From: DASXMX01 sp036794395
GTDB lineage: Bacteria; Planctomycetota; Phycisphaerae; Tepidisphaerales; Tepidisphaeraceae
Assembly: GCA_036794395.1 (NCBI GenBank)
Contig: DAIRGS010000028.1
Coordinates: forward strand, 1 to 38,623
Direction of reading: 5' to 3'
Length of the DNA: 38,623 bases
Shown piece after piece: positions 1 to 8,259 of this stretch. Positions within the stretch are counted from its first letter, which is position 1. The number at the start of each line of letters is the position of its first letter. A model generated the notes under the pieces. That model was given only the letters and a program-made list of their open reading frames with translations. It had not been told where the DNA came from and did not search any database. Both the position numbers and the translations under genes were made by a program.

Positions 1-22
1 CACGCAGCCTTGTGGGCTGCAA

Positions 23-93
23 CACAGATTGCGCAGATGCTCGCAGATAAGAAAAACGGCTGAATTCATCTGCGAAAATCTGCGCAATCTGTG
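23..93. repeat. CACAGATT/CGCAGAT inverted repeat, copy 1
   Basis: Arms at 23-48 and 68-93 are inverted repeats matching at 23 of 26 positions, built from short units of the CACAGAT / CGCAGAT type. Related elements with the same unit occur at 17601-17828 and 25143-25276. It lies downstream of the metallophosphoesterase stop at 147. Nothing else is seen in 1-146. Confidence 0.7.
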
Positions 94-146
94 GTTAAAT
101 CTCTTCTTCTCCTCCGTGCTCTCCGTGCCTGCGTGGTGAATCCGAT

Positions 147-998
147 TTAATCCCGGACAAACGCCCCACCGCCGCGCGCGTCGTCGGCGTCGTAGGCCTG
201 ATCCGCGTTTTCTCCTTGAACTTCGATGCGCTCGATGGCAACCGCCCGGCCCGTATCTGGATCAATTTCTACCAGCGCGCCGCATAGGCGCACGTCGCCG
301 GTGGCGACATCGAATGGCTGGGGCATGTTCGTTGTCATGTATTTTACGACCCTGTCCTTGCGTCGGCCCAGGACCGAATCGTAAGGGCCGCACATGCCCA
401 GATCGCTGATAAATGCGCTGCCTCCCGGAAGGATTTTTGCATCGGCGGTGGGGATGTGGGTATGCGTGCCGAAGATCATCGAACAGCGGCCATCGAGATA
501 GTGGCCCATCGCGACTTTCTCGCTGGAGGCTTCTGCATGGATGTCGCACACGCAAACGCGCACGTGCTTGGGGAACTGCTGAAGGACGCGGTCGGCGGCG
601 GCGAACGGATCGTCGCTTGGCAAGTTCATGAAGATTCGCCCCAGCAGACAAAACACGCCAACGTGCACGCCTGAGTTGGTTGCCACAACCGTAAATGTGC
701 GGCCGGCGGCGGACGAAGCAAGGTTTGCCGGGCGGACAATGCGCTCGGTGGTCTGCATGGTCGGAATGATGTCGGCCTTCTTATAGACGTGATCACCCAA
801 CGTGACAACATCGACACCATACGAGCGAATTTTATGAAAAAGATTTGTCGTAATCCCGCTGCCACCGGCAATGTTTTCGGCGTTGGCGATTACCAGATCC
901 ACATTGTGCTGACGCACCAACTGCGGAAGACGTTGATGAACGACCTGCCGGCCGGGGCGGCCGACAATGTCGCCCAAACACAGAATCCTTAAGGACAT
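147..998 (-). CDS. YmdB-family metallophosphoesterase (TIGR00282 type)
   Basis: A 283-residue calcineurin-like phosphoesterase of the YmdB/TIGR00282 family, whose characterised members hydrolyse 2',3'-cyclic nucleotides in the cytoplasm. The metal-binding motifs run in family order: CLGDIVG near residue 7, NAEN near 40, LGDHVY near 66, DIHAEASSEK near 150 and GTHTHIPTAD near 178. The usual GNHxW/Y motif reads GDHVY here. The start at 998 was chosen because the family begins MxxRILxxGDIxG; the longer open frame to 1067 adds 23 residues that do not fit. No signal peptide is seen. It is divergent from the regulator at 1212, with 213 bp between them. In many bacteria this gene lies near rny; here it is alone. 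Confidence 0.9.
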   Translation of the reverse strand: MSLRILCLGDIVGRPGRQVVHQRLPQLVRQHNVDLVIANAENIAGGSGITTNLFHKIRSYGVDVVTLGDHVYKKADIIPTMQTTERIVRPANLASSAAGRTFTVVATNSGVHVGVFCLLGRIFMNLPSDDPFAAADRVLQQFPKHVRVCVCDIHAEASSEKVAMGHYLDGRCSMIFGTHTHIPTADAKILPGGSAFISDLGMCGPYDSVLGRRKDRVVKYMTTNMPQPFDVATGDVRLCGALVEIDPDTGRAVAIERIEVQGENADQAYDADDARGGGAFVRD

Positions 999-1211
999 TG
1001 GCGTTAAGTATAACGGTCGGCGTGGGTCAATGATACTGAGGTCAAAGTCACGCAACGTCCACGGCAAGGACTTTCTAAAAATTAATACCTCAGGGGTGGC
1101 ACGGGCGCAATTTCATCTTGTTTTATGTGGCCAAACGAGTACATTTCCCTCCAAGACGTTCACATCGGTTCGAGTTCATTTCAAGTCGTCGTTGGTGAAG
1201 GGTTCAACCGC

Positions 1212-2324
1212 ATGGAGCCAACACCTGTTGTGTATCTCTTCGTGCCGATCGATTTTTCGTATGGGCGCGAGATCATTCGCGGCGTTCGCGAGTACACCCA
1301 GAAAAACCGGATGTGGCAGCTGGCCGTCGCTGAGGCAACGGTCAAGAATATCCGTTCGCTCAAACGCGAGAAGCCCGGCGGCGTAATCGGTCTGTTCGCG
1401 ACCCCCGAACTGGAAGACGCGGTTCGGGCGTTAAAGGTCCCGGCCGTCAGCGTTTCTTCGATGTGCAAGGGAAATCGCTTGCCGGGCGTCATTCCTCAGA
1501 ATGCCGCCATCAGCCAGATCGCGGCGCAACATTTCCTCGAGCGCGGGTTCCGCCACTTCGCCTATGCCGGATACAGCCAGCATTTCTTTTCGCGCGATCG
1601 CTTTGCGGCGTTCAGCGCTGCGTTGAAAGAAGCCGGCTTTGAATGCCACGCACTTCCCGATGGGCAGGACGTGCGGTCGATCCGCGCATTGCCCAAGCCA
1701 GTCGCGGTGATGGCGTGCAGCGATGGCCGGGCCAAGCAGCTCATTTCAGCGTGCGTGCGCTGCCAGGCCAAGGTGCCGTCCGAGGTTGCGGTGCTTGGCG
1801 TGGATAATGACGAAGCCATGTGCGAGATGGCGGAGGTTCCGCTGAGCAGCGTGGATCCAAACGGCCGCCGCATCGGCTTTGAGGCCGCAGCCACGCTCGA
1901 ACGGCTCATGAGCACCGGCCGCGCCGAACAAAAACTGGTGCAGATTCCCCCCACCGGCCTGGTCGTCCGCGGATCATCCGATGTACTTGCCGTGTCGGAT
2001 GAGGAAGTGGCCAACGCGATCCGCTACATGCAGGTGCATGCCTGCGATCCAATGCGTGTCGAAGACATGATGGGCATGTTGAAGGTGTCGCGCCGAACGC
2101 TTGAGAAGCGATTCCGAACCATCGTCGGCCGGACGTTGCACGATGAGATTCGGCGGCTCCAGTTTGACCGAGCCCGCAAGCTGCTGAGTGAGACAGATCT
2201 CAACATCCCCCAGGTCGCAACTAAGTGCGGGTTCCGCGATCCCAAACGCTTCACCACGCTGTTTCGCGAGGAATTCGGTTCGCCGCCCGTCGCCTTCCGG
2301 CGACATTCGCGATCATCAACGTGA
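1212..2324 (+). CDS. XylR-like regulator: LacI-type ligand domain plus AraC HTH
   Basis: About 370 residues. The N-terminal two thirds resemble a periplasmic-binding-protein-like sugar sensor: the VVYLFVPIDFSYGREIIRG opening, CSDGRAKQLI, and VLGVDNDEAMCEMAEVPLSSVD, the last being the hallmark of the LacI/XylR sensor. The C-terminal ~100 residues are an AraC double helix-turn-helix (SRRTLEKRFR, and GFRDPKRFTTLFREEFG). This hybrid is common in planctomycetes and acts as a sugar-responsive activator or repressor; the E. coli relative is XylR. The ATG at 1212 follows GAAGGG at a usable distance and starts the sensor fold directly; the open frame reaches back to 1125. No sugar-use operon lies next to it, so its target cannot be read from context. 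Confidence 0.88.
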   Translation: MEPTPVVYLFVPIDFSYGREIIRGVREYTQKNRMWQLAVAEATVKNIRSLKREKPGGVIGLFATPELEDAVRALKVPAVSVSSMCKGNRLPGVIPQNAAISQIAAQHFLERGFRHFAYAGYSQHFFSRDRFAAFSAALKEAGFECHALPDGQDVRSIRALPKPVAVMACSDGRAKQLISACVRCQAKVPSEVAVLGVDNDEAMCEMAEVPLSSVDPNGRRIGFEAAATLERLMSTGRAEQKLVQIPPTGLVVRGSSDVLAVSDEEVANAIRYMQVHACDPMRVEDMMGMLKVSRRTLEKRFRTIVGRTLHDEIRRLQFDRARKLLSETDLNIPQVATKCGFRDPKRFTTLFREEFGSPPVAFRRHSRSST

Positions 2325-2351
2325 TATACCTGTCAGATATTACAGATCAAA

Positions 2352-2420
2352 TGGCGTGGTCGCTTCAGCGACCATGTTTTCAATGACGATGCAGACATGG
2401 TCGCTGAAGCGACCACGCCA
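2352..2420. repeat. 25-bp perfect inverted repeat with nested hairpins
   Basis: Arms 2352-2376 and 2396-2420 are perfect inverted repeats around a 19-nt loop. Each arm also contains its own hairpin (TGGTCGC TTCA GCGACCA). It sits between two convergent genes, so it could stop transcription from both sides, although neither side has a strong T tract. The nested design looks more like a REP/BIME-type element than a plain terminator. Confidence 0.75.
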
Positions 2421-2445
2421 ATCTTATCCCAGCCTGTCTTTCGTT

Positions 2446-3465
2446 TCACAGGGCAGTCGCAGACACCTTGCTGCGACGGCGACAGGTCAGCGTGCCGCTA
2501 ACTCCCACCAACATTAAGCCGATTGTCGAAGGCTCTGGCACAAGGGTGGCATTGATGAATCCACTGGCCGAAGAAAGGCGCGAGGCGTACGAAGACAGCG
2601 GGACAGGCTGGGGATCGGATATTTGTTGCGTGCCGGAATAGAACCCTCGCGCATCATAAAGAGCGTCGCGCAATGGATTGGTCCCATTCGGATCGGACGA
2701 GGCGCTGACTTGATCCACCAGGCCGCTGATTCCAGCCAGCTGATATTGGCTGTTTGTGGAGTTCAAGACGAAAACCGGCCCGCCGGAATCTCCATCTGAC
2801 AAAATGCTCGTATCCGGGTGAGCGGCGTCGAAGTTAAACGCCCATTTCAACTGATCGCCGCCAAATCCGGGAGTGGTAACGGTTTTGATGTCGGCGATGG
2901 TACCAGTGCCCCAACTGGTGGCGTTGTCGGCGGCACCCCACGCCCAGCCGCCCGGTTGCAGCGTGGTCGGCGAATTCACAACACTACCCCGAGCTGTGCC
3001 CCGGCCAAGAACGACCAGCGGTTGACTCATCTCGCCCGGCCCCGAATAAATGGGCGCGTACAGACTGAACGCCGGACCAGCATCGCGGATTTTCCAAATC
3101 GCTAAATCGTTTTGCGCCCCGGCGAGAGTCGCGCCGTAGACCGTGGGAGTGGCCGTTCCGTTTGAATAAGTAAGCGTGCCGACACCCGTATTCTGGAGGA
3201 ATCCATTGCCGATGTGGTTGGCGGTGATGAAGTAGCGGGGAGCGATCGGCGTACCGAGGTAGTTGCCGAACGTTCCAACATAACTGCTAAGCCCCGAGGG
3301 CGCCGCGTTCAGGTTTCGGCCCGAATTATCGGCCACGCCGTTGACGTCATGTCCGCCCTGCACAATGACCGCATGGGCAGTCCCCGGCAAAGCCAACAGG
3401 CACAGCAATACCAAACAACGGCACTCTGGCCGTCTTACAGCTTTAAATACAACATTCATTATCAT
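2446..3465 (-). CDS. Secreted trypsin-like serine protease with PEP-CTERM anchor
   Basis: A 339-residue protein with a chymotrypsin-fold catalytic triad in order: His84 in FITANHIG, Asp120 in QNDLAIW, and Ser227 in GDSGGP. An N-terminal signal peptide (hydrophobic LVLLCLLALPGTAHA) is matched at the other end by a PEP-CTERM tail: VPEPST at 309-314, a hydrophobic helix, then CRRRSK. PEP-CTERM proteins are exported and processed by an exosortase; no exosortase gene lies in this window. The ATG at 3465 is preceded by GGAG at 7 nt. A second in-frame ATG two codons later is equally possible. The substrate is unknown. It is convergent with the regulator at 1212-2324 and separated by the palindrome at 2352-2420. 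Confidence 0.88.
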   Translation of the reverse strand: MIMNVVFKAVRRPECRCLVLLCLLALPGTAHAVIVQGGHDVNGVADNSGRNLNAAPSGLSSYVGTFGNYLGTPIAPRYFITANHIGNGFLQNTGVGTLTYSNGTATPTVYGATLAGAQNDLAIWKIRDAGPAFSLYAPIYSGPGEMSQPLVVLGRGTARGSVVNSPTTLQPGGWAWGAADNATSWGTGTIADIKTVTTPGFGGDQLKWAFNFDAAHPDTSILSDGDSGGPVFVLNSTNSQYQLAGISGLVDQVSASSDPNGTNPLRDALYDARGFYSGTQQISDPQPVPLSSYASRLSSASGFINATLVPEPSTIGLMLVGVSGTLTCRRRSKVSATAL

Positions 3466-3582
3466 TTTCCCGCTCCGTTACAGCTCACTCAATGAGAGTA
3501 CCCCTTGCCTTCAAAGGCGACAACGAGATTTTAGACTCGAAGAAATCTATTTTCCGGCAAGATGGAGTAACTGTAGCGTTCG

Positions 3583-4455
3583 TCATGCCAGCCCAAAGCG
3601 AACCTGTATCGCGGCTTGGATTTTGGCGAAGACCCACCGGTCGGCCAGCATGCCGATCAAGACCATTACGATCATGATTGCGATCACCTGTGCGATGTCC
3701 GAAAAATCGCGGCCGGATTGGAGCAAATACCCCAGTCCCCGGTGTGGCACGATTAGAATAAGCTCCGCTCCCATCAGCGAACGCCACGCAAACGAAAATC
3801 CCTGTCGCAGACTCGTCGCAAGCGCCGGCAGGCTTGCGGGCAGAAGCACATACCGATACAGCCGCCAGCCCTTCGCCCCCAGCATCAACCCGGCACGCGG
3901 GTAAAGCGGCGGAATCGTTCGAAGCCCATCGCGCAACGAGATGGCAATCGCCGCAAAACTTCCCATCACCAGAACGAACAAGATCGAATTCTCATTGATC
4001 CCCAGCACGAGAACCGCCATCGGCACCCAGCACACGCTCGGCAATGTTTGCACGCCGAGCAACGGCGGACCAAGGAAGTCGTCCAACGCTTTCCACCGCC
4101 ACATCGCAAGCCCCGCGAATCCACCGATCAGGATGCTGACCCCAAAACCTATCGCCAGCCGTGTCAGACTGACCAGATTCGCGATCACCAGCGGGCTGTT
4201 GTACACGTGGGCGGCGGGTCGGCCCGCTGTGGCGTCGCTATGAACTCGCGGCCAGCCCGGCGTATTCAGCGGATTGCCGAAGCCCGTTGGAATTTCCAAC
4301 ATGCCGAGAGCAGCATCCAGCACATGACTCGGTGCGGGAAAGTTCCAGCTTCGCCACGAAGTCGGACTGACAACTTGCGTGACTCTATATGCCCCCTCCC
4401 ATAACCCCAGGATCATTGCCCATATCAGCAGGCGTTTCAGGCTTCCAATAAGCAT
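3583..4455 (-). CDS. ABC transporter permease, NitT/TauT (SsuC/TauC) type
   Basis: About 290 residues, with an N-terminal membrane segment (LKRLLIWAMILGLWEG), the FPAPSHVLDA motif usual for this family, and further membrane helices. The cytoplasmic EAA loop is near the RAGLMLGAKGWRLYRYVLLPASLP stretch, where it contacts the ATPase. It forms the inner-membrane channel of the importer encoded by the genes upstream. The ATG at 4455 was chosen because it puts the first helix in the family position; it overlaps the ATPase 3' end by 71 bp and has no good Shine-Dalgarno. A later ATG at 4416 would reduce the overlap but cut the first helix. It is the last gene of the operon; 3466-3582 downstream shows no strong terminator. 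Confidence 0.85.
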   Translation of the reverse strand: MLIGSLKRLLIWAMILGLWEGAYRVTQVVSPTSWRSWNFPAPSHVLDAALGMLEIPTGFGNPLNTPGWPRVHSDATAGRPAAHVYNSPLVIANLVSLTRLAIGFGVSILIGGFAGLAMWRWKALDDFLGPPLLGVQTLPSVCWVPMAVLVLGINENSILFVLVMGSFAAIAISLRDGLRTIPPLYPRAGLMLGAKGWRLYRYVLLPASLPALATSLRQGFSFAWRSLMGAELILIVPHRGLGYLLQSGRDFSDIAQVIAIMIVMVLIGMLADRWVFAKIQAAIQVRFGLA

Positions 4456-5290
4456 CGGCCGTCGAGCGGTTGACACGGTTAACCTCGTCTTCGATCTCCT
4501 TGCGGACTTGCCGCACGAGCTGATTGATATCCGCGCTGTCAAAATTTCGCGGGTGCGAGAGAGCAACGCGGATCTCTTTTCGAATTCTCCCGGGATGAGC
4601 GTGCAGCACGATGATGCGGTCTGCAAGTCGCACCGCCTCACCCACCGAATGCGTAACAAACATGATCGTCTTGCGCGTCTGGCCCCACAATTCCTGGAGT
4701 TGAGCGTGCATCAGGGTGCGGGTTTGGGCATCAAGGGCGGCGAAGGGTTCGTCCATAAGCAGAACCGCCGGGTCGAGCACCAGCGCGCGGGCGATGGCGA
4801 CGCGCTGCCGCATCCCGCCCGAGAGTTCGTGAATCAGCTTGCCGGCGCTATCCGAGAGGTGAACCAGGCGCAGCGCCTCGGCGACGCGATCTTTCCGCTC
4901 GGTGCGGGGCATGCCGGACATTTTCAAACCAAATTCGATGTTCTGAGCGGCCGACAACCAGGGAAATAAGCCGTGGTCCTGAAACACCATCGATCGATCC
5001 GGGCCCGGCTCGCGCACCGGCTGGCCATCCAGATCAATCGTCCCGGACGTCGGACCAATCATTCCCGCCGCGAGATTTAAGAGGGTGCTTTTTCCTGATC
5101 CACTTGGGCCCACCACCACCACAAACTCCCCCGGCTCACAGGTCATGCTGATGTCCTGCACGCCGTGATCGGCGGAGCCATTGAACAGCCGAGTCACATG
5201 ATCGAGGCGCAACCGACCTCGCGTCCGCGCCAGTGGGGCAGGGTCGCTGGATTTGGGCATCTCACTTTGCAGCGGGATCGTTGCCCGCAT
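4385..5290 (-). CDS. ABC transporter ATP-binding protein, NitT/TauT (SsuB/TauB) type
   Basis: About 301 residues. All ATPase motifs are present: Walker A GPSGSGKST (61-69), Q-loop VFQDHG, signature LSGGMRQR (from 156), Walker B VLLMDE (to 181), and H-loop FVTHS. It energises import through the permease at 3583-4455. The ATG at 5290 has GGAGG six nucleotides upstream and overlaps the end of the substrate-binding gene by 29 bp. A second ATG at 5260 lies one base after that gene's TGA but lacks a clear ribosome site. A tail of about 40 residues after the core domain is longer than usual. The family carries sulfonates, taurine, nitrate or related anions; the exact substrate cannot be told from the ATPase. 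Confidence 0.9.
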   Translation of the reverse strand: MRATIPLQSEMPKSSDPAPLARTRGRLRLDHVTRLFNGSADHGVQDISMTCEPGEFVVVVGPSGSGKSTLLNLAAGMIGPTSGTIDLDGQPVREPGPDRSMVFQDHGLFPWLSAAQNIEFGLKMSGMPRTERKDRVAEALRLVHLSDSAGKLIHELSGGMRQRVAIARALVLDPAVLLMDEPFAALDAQTRTLMHAQLQELWGQTRKTIMFVTHSVGEAVRLADRIIVLHAHPGRIRKEIRVALSHPRNFDSADINQLVRQVRKEIEDEVNRVNRSTADAYWKPETPADMGNDPGVMGGGI

Positions 5291-6338
5291 GCCCGGCCTC
5301 CGTGGTAGTCGGCGTCGCGCCCCCCTGCTGCTCCAGTTTACGCAAAACGGAAAGATCAAACAGGCCCGTGAGATCCGCTTTCTGTTTATCAAAACCCAAA
5401 TCAAACGACCACTCGCCCAACGTCTGAAACGTCTTCTCGTCGGCCTGGTCGGTAAATTTCACCCGTGCCAGGGCGGTTGGAAACACACCTGCCGGGAAGC
5501 GCTTGTTGGTGAGGCCGAAGAGTGCGGCATCCAACTGTGTTGCGTATTGCGCGGGGTTGTCGTTCAGCTTCGCGGTCCAGGTTCTGTGCACTTTCAGCAA
5601 CTTTTCCACGACATCAGCATGGGCGGCCAGAAACTCGGGCGTCGTAATAACCACCGTCAGCGTGAACTGCTTGTCGGGCCACAGATCCTTTTCTTCAGCG
5701 ATGATCTTTGCGCCCGCTTGTGACACCAGCAACGATCCCCATGGTTCGGGCGCCCACGCCGCGTCGATCTGATTCCGACTCATCATGCCGACCTGCTCGG
5801 CGTTGGCGATCGGACCCACGTTCGAGAGATCGCTCTGCTTCAACACCGACTGCAAGTAATGCCTGGCCGCGATATCCTGGGTATTTCCCTGCTGAGGCGT
5901 GGCGAGCTTTTTGCCTTTGAGATCTTCCAGCGTTTTGATGCCGCTGCCTTCCCGGGCCACGATTAAAACCCCGTTGGCCGCCGCCCCGGCAATCACCCGG
6001 ATGCCTTTACCATGCGTGCGGGCCTGCGCATTGAGCGCGGGTCCGGGACCGACATAGCCAATATCAATTTCACCGGCCAGCACCGCTTCGATGAGTGAAG
6101 GCCCAGCGTTAAAAACTTGTGTCTTGAGAATGGTGGGAGCAACCGCGCCCGCGAAATCCCCGGTCGAAACCCCCAGAACCGCCTGCGCGTGCGTAATGTT
6201 GGCAAAGTAGCCGATCCGCACTTCGCGCAGTATGCCCTGCTCCGACACCTGCTTTTTGCATGAGCTGGAAACGCCGATCAACAGCGCCGCGACAACGACC
6301 CCAGCGCGCACAGCCAGCTTTACAAATTCATTTTTCAT
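5262..6338 (-). CDS. ABC substrate-binding lipoprotein, SsuA/NMT1 type
   Basis: A 358-residue periplasmic binding protein. The signal peptide ends at a lipobox-like GVSSSC (Cys27), so it is probably lipid-anchored. The mature part opens VRIGYFANITHAQAV and continues with EIDIGYVGPGPALNA, matching the SsuA/NMT1-THI5 branch that binds sulfonates, taurine, nitrate or pyrimidine precursors. It would deliver the ligand to the permease at 3583-4455. The last ~20 residues are low complexity (QQGGATPTTTEAGHAG). It follows the porin gene with a 151-bp gap, which is wider than the spacing between the other genes of the operon and could hold a second promoter. Its own ribosome site is weak. Confidence 0.88.
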   Translation of the reverse strand: MKNEFVKLAVRAGVVVAALLIGVSSSCKKQVSEQGILREVRIGYFANITHAQAVLGVSTGDFAGAVAPTILKTQVFNAGPSLIEAVLAGEIDIGYVGPGPALNAQARTHGKGIRVIAGAAANGVLIVAREGSGIKTLEDLKGKKLATPQQGNTQDIAARHYLQSVLKQSDLSNVGPIANAEQVGMMSRNQIDAAWAPEPWGSLLVSQAGAKIIAEEKDLWPDKQFTLTVVITTPEFLAAHADVVEKLLKVHRTWTAKLNDNPAQYATQLDAALFGLTNKRFPAGVFPTALARVKFTDQADEKTFQTLGEWSFDLGFDKQKADLTGLFDLSVLRKLEQQGGATPTTTEAGHAGNDPAAK

Positions 6339-6489
6339 CGCTTGACCGAAGCTGAAGATAAGAAAATCCTATCGGAAAACAAGGAGAATGAATTGCGACG
6401 ACATAAGCGTCTCACCATGAGCAACTTATCCAGATCCCAGATATATCGTCGAGATAAATAGGAGCTTCCATCCCTGACACTTTCACACA

Positions 6490-7854
6490 TCAAAGCAAGA
6501 GCTGAAATTGAACCCGGCCCACAACCTCGCAATGACCATTGTCGGCCAGAATTCCCAATCCATCATCGCTCACCGGCGAACCATTCGGCAGGAACGAAAG
6601 ATCGGCACTGACCTTGAATGACTGCCCGTATAGATAGTAATTCACACCTGTCGTGATGACGTGAACGTTGGTCTCTGTCCCACTGGCGAATTCATGGCCA
6701 TTGAAGTGAATGTATTCATACCGACCGTAAGGTTCCCAGTGCTTGTCGATCGCCCAGGCCACCTGCCCGCGGACAGACGAATCGTAAGTATCGATCTTCG
6801 CCGCGGTATTGTGCTGCGTGTATCGGCCGAGATAAGCGCCATACAGCGACAATCCGCCCCTTGTCTGAAACTGCCCATCCACAACATGAACCAACGCGGC
6901 AGTGTGGCCCGCCTCGGTGTAATCAGCCGCCGCGCCAAACACCAGTGTGCTCTGCTTCACACCATATCCCGAAATCTGCTCATAATCTTTCCACGCACCG
7001 AATGCCTTGTATTCAACTCGGCCCGCCGCACCCCAGTTGGCAACGATCCCCGTGGTTGGGTAATCCTGAAAGTTCGTGTTGAAATTCCGCAGTCCGTCAT
7101 GGAGCGCCACTTCCGCCCGAATCGCCTCGCCCGGGTCAAAAATGAAACTCACGCCTTTGACGAATCCTTCCGCATTGGCGAACTGGTCGTCGGTCAGTGT
7201 GCGGTCAATCGCGGGAAATACTTTACTGGCCGTCAACTGCTCGTGATCGAGCGGGTCCTTAAACTGCCCGCCGCGAAGAGCAAAGGGCGAATCATCGATC
7301 TGGTACTTCACATAGACCTGCTCAAGCTGAACGTTCCCGCTCTTCCGATCGACGGCAAACTGCGTGAAGTACGTGAGCTGTCGCCCGAAAAGGTTGCCAT
7401 CCACGCCAAATTTCAATCGTCGGATTTCAAAACCGTTTTGGATGTCGTCGGCCGTGCCTTTCTGCTTCACGTCCTGTCGATATGAGGTCACGTTCCGAAA
7501 TTGCACTTGGAGCCACGGATGGGCGAGGTATTGCCCGTCCTCGCTTTGCAGGACGAACCGCCCGCCGGTCCACCCCGCCAGTACGCCTTGAGCATCAAGG
7601 AACTGGCTGTGGCGATTGGCATCATTCAACAGATCCTGCGTGGTGCGCGTCTCCTGTTGCACGGCCGCCTGGGCGGCTTGCTGTGCCTTGATCTGATCGA
7701 TCTCCGCCTCTAGCGCTTCGAGCTTGGCGCTCAAATCCTGTTGCGTTGCCGGCGGTGGAAGGTCCGCCGCCAGCGTGGCTGACGTGGTGAGCACAGTCGA
7801 TGCCACGAGAGTCGCGGCAGCCAATAGGGACAGTTTTCGATGCAGTACCGACAC
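6490..7854 (-). CDS. Outer-membrane porin, OprO/OprP (phosphate-selective) family
   Basis: A 454-residue protein with a signal peptide ending near TLAAD, a short coiled coil (LEALEAEIDQIKAQQ, residues ~45-60), then a beta-rich body of alternating polar and aromatic strands (FEIRRLKFGVDGNLFG, YFTQFAVDRK, YGRYEYIHFNG) typical of the 16-strand OprO/OprP family. The last residue pattern VQFQLLL fits an outer-membrane C-terminus. The coiled coil is the trimerising or wall-binding segment seen in such porins. The start is GTG at 7854, set by a strong Shine-Dalgarno (GGGAGGAG, 7 nt upstream). Its place as first gene of the importer operon suggests that it passes the same anion through the outer membrane. 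Confidence 0.88.
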   Translation of the reverse strand: MSVLHRKLSLLAAATLVASTVLTTSATLAADLPPPATQQDLSAKLEALEAEIDQIKAQQAAQAAVQQETRTTQDLLNDANRHSQFLDAQGVLAGWTGGRFVLQSEDGQYLAHPWLQVQFRNVTSYRQDVKQKGTADDIQNGFEIRRLKFGVDGNLFGRQLTYFTQFAVDRKSGNVQLEQVYVKYQIDDSPFALRGGQFKDPLDHEQLTASKVFPAIDRTLTDDQFANAEGFVKGVSFIFDPGEAIRAEVALHDGLRNFNTNFQDYPTTGIVANWGAAGRVEYKAFGAWKDYEQISGYGVKQSTLVFGAAADYTEAGHTAALVHVVDGQFQTRGGLSLYGAYLGRYTQHNTAAKIDTYDSSVRGQVAWAIDKHWEPYGRYEYIHFNGHEFASGTETNVHVITTGVNYYLYGQSFKVSADLSFLPNGSPVSDDGLGILADNGHCEVVGRVQFQLLL

Positions 7855-8103
7855 AGAGAATCTCCTCCCTTCTGACGCACCGCCAGAAGGCTCAAGGCGT
7901 GACGCATCAAAGCGCGACGCGGGTCTGAAAAAGGTCGCCCGTCAAATAAACGGGCGGATCAGTTATTCAATTTTGGAAAACGGGGGATGGGCGAAAACGC
8001 AGCCCGGGAAGATTAGCGGCGACAACAGCGTGCCATCGTGTCGCGATGATCACGCGGGCGAAGACCGGAAGAATTGAAGCGTTTGCCATTCATGACGGTG
8101 CGT
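7855..8103 (-). promoter_or_regulatory. Structured 5' leader of the porin operon
   Basis: A leader of about 240 nt runs from the predicted start of transcription to the GTG. It holds the attenuator-like hairpin at 7928-7956 and, next to the gene, a second hairpin (arms 7868-7874 and 7884-7890, CCTTCTG/CAGAAGG) that touches the Shine-Dalgarno at 7862-7869. I do not recognise a known riboswitch class in it. No coding frame is supported in 7855-8259 on either strand. Confidence 0.4.
7928..7956 (-). terminator. Attenuator-like hairpin with T tract in the porin leader
   Basis: On the minus strand a perfect 7-bp stem (CGCCCGT/ACGGGCG, arms 7950-7956 and 7936-7942) with a 7-nt loop is followed by ACC and five Ts. 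The form is that of an intrinsic terminator inside the leader, about 75 nt before the start codon. Whether it acts in attenuation is inference. Confidence 0.45.
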
Positions 8104-8155
8104 ACTTTATCCTCGAAGATCCAACTGTCAAGAATAATTACCTAGTATTCCTACC
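8104..8155 (-). promoter_or_regulatory. Predicted promoter of porin-ABC operon with upstream operator-like element
   Basis: Read on the minus strand, TTGACA (8131-8126) and TAAAGT (8109-8104) are separated by 16 nt, a good sigma-70-type pair. Just upstream, at 8155-8132, is an AT-rich element containing TAGGAATACTAGGTAATT, unlike the GC-rich surroundings. Its position fits a regulator site; which regulator is unknown. Confidence 0.5.
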
Positions 8156-8259
8156 GTTTTTAATAACTATTGATTCAGAAGCACTTTGCAGCCCGCGCCT
8201 ATAATTGCCGCAGTACGGCCCCAAAGAATATTACCGTTCCGTTGGAGCCGAGTTCCATC

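Noticed and set aside
7855..8103. Known riboswitch class (SAM, cobalamin, TPP, SAH) in the porin leader
   Set aside because: I could not find the conserved core of any of these classes; only a generic attenuator-like hairpin is supported.
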